Origin: Rhizobium mongolense USDA 1844
GTDB taxonomy: Bacteria > Pseudomonadota > Alphaproteobacteria > Rhizobiales > Rhizobiaceae
Reading direction: 5' to 3'
Length of the DNA stretch: 64,000 nt
Assembly: GCF_000419765.1 (NCBI RefSeq)
Contig: NZ_ATTQ01000014.1
Span: 85,910-149,909 of the forward strand
Shown here: in pieces, positions 63,386 to 64,000 of the stretch
Layout of the letters: every line of letters starts with the position of its first letter
Numbering within the stretch: the stretch's first letter is position 1
Notes under the pieces: generated by a model
What the model saw: only the letters and a program-made list of their open reading frames with translations
Databases searched by the model: none
Told to the model about the DNA's origin: nothing
Translations under genes and position numbers: made by a program

Positions 63386-63897
63386 ACGGCGCCAGGCATC
63401 ATGCCTGCGGTCTGGAACCTCGATCGCCGGCGGGGCACTGAGGCTTGCTCTTGCTTGTCGCGCAAACGTTCGTCGCCGAATGTTTGCGCAGGTTAAGACG
63501 GCGCGTTCCGGCCTCGCTGGCGGGTGAAAACGATCTTCGAACGCACAAACTGCAGCGCGGATTTATAGGAGCTTTTCGCCAAACGGCAACGGCTATTTCG
63601 GGGCGGAACCCTCGTCCGGCCAAGACGCTTCAACCGGCTATTTTGCTGGAAAACGTCGCATGAGAAGTACAAAAAATCAAATTGTGATGGATTGTTGCGT
63701 GGTTTCACGTCGCAAAGAAATGGTTTTTGCCCGACAATTGCCTCTTTAAGCGAAATTAGAACATTTGTTGAAAAATCTGGCGGCGCAAGCTTCGCGAAAG
63801 CTCCGAGCTGGTGGTGGCAAGAGGACAGGCCAAGTTAAGCGTTTTGCCAAGTCGACGGCTTGCCTGCGCGTGCGCAGCTGCGAACCGCGCTCAAAAG
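63386..63897. other. Non-coding stretch between the hypothetical gene and groEL
   Basis: No convincing gene is seen; open frames here are short and lack ribosome sites. The right end carries the groEL terminator. Confidence 0.5.
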
Positions 63898-63925
63898 AAA
63901 AGGGCGGCCCGAAGACCGCCCTTCC
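63898..63925 (-). terminator. Rho-independent terminator of groEL
   Basis: On the minus strand AAGGGCGG and CCGCCCTT form an 8-base stem with an 8-base loop followed by TTCTTTT. It lies about 40 bases after the groEL stop. Confidence 0.8.
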
Positions 63926-63963
63926 TGAACTGAACCGGATGGCCCAGATGCGAGACCTCAGTC

Positions 63964-64000
63964 TCACATCATGTCCATGCCGCCCATTCCGCCCATGCCG
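63964..64000 (-). CDS. groEL: Chaperonin GroEL, extreme C-terminus
   Basis: The last 37 bases read on the minus strand as GMGGMGGMDMM and a TGA stop at 63964-63966. This Gly/Met repeat tail is the classical C-terminus of GroEL. The remainder of the gene, and presumably groES, lies beyond the window. The identification rests on the tail only. Confidence 0.85.
   Translation of the reverse strand, partial: GMGGMGGMDMM

Noticed and set aside
1..64000. CRISPR array
   Set aside because: No evenly spaced short repeats were found; all repeats seen are intergenic palindromes or attachment-like copies.

Overview
The window looks like chromosome of a Rhizobiaceae alphaproteobacterium (Rhizobium/Agrobacterium type). 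Evidence is the GC-rich coding, short-form hisG with hisZ, plant-type gshA, an AapJ-like binding protein, a LysR/DUF1127 pair, glcDEF, several class III nucleotide cyclases and RIME-like intergenic palindromes. The exact species cannot be read from the sequence alone.

Layout. 1-8.97 kb: the 5' part of pepT, a DUF3300/DUF2950 secreted pair, a cyclase, a START-like protein, a DUF899 cluster with one decayed copy, and a helical/winged-helix regulator with a beta-propeller protein. 9.1-28.6 kb: an accessory stretch ending at a tRNA-Gln(CTG) gene on the minus strand. It holds a periplasmic binding protein / TorS-like hybrid kinase / response regulator / receiver-cyclase operon, an SBP56 selenium-binding (methanethiol oxidase type) protein with a membrane partner, a very large HIT-PLD-helicase-DUF3427 protein, and several broken genes (serine hydrolase, frameshifted AapJ-like gene, integrase tail). 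Three direct repeats that resemble the tRNA-Gln 3' end, plus an integrase remnant next to the tRNA, suggest tandem integrations at this tRNA.

28.9-64 kb is mostly ordinary backbone: ppx-rlmE, a VOC protein, an MFS exporter, guaB, small membrane proteins, a Tat-exported dienelactone hydrolase, a TetR regulator, LysR/DUF1127, DUF937, gshA, rsmE, a PiT phosphate transporter, Nudix, LysR with divergent glcDEF, two L,D-transpeptidases, tag, HAD, an aldo/keto reductase, a copper-type DUF305 pair, hisS-hisZ-hisG, DoxX, a GST, and the 3' end of groEL at the right edge.

How the genes work together: glcD, glcE and glcF encode the three-subunit glycolate oxidase, with a divergent LysR gene as likely regulator. 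HisZ and HisG form the first enzyme of histidine synthesis. The 9.3-15.1 kb operon probably carries a periplasmic ligand signal through phosphotransfer to a cyclase output. The most unusual gene is the 1172-residue HIT-PLD-SF2 helicase-DUF3427 protein at 19619-23137, a candidate stand-alone nuclease-helicase defence or DNA-processing system.
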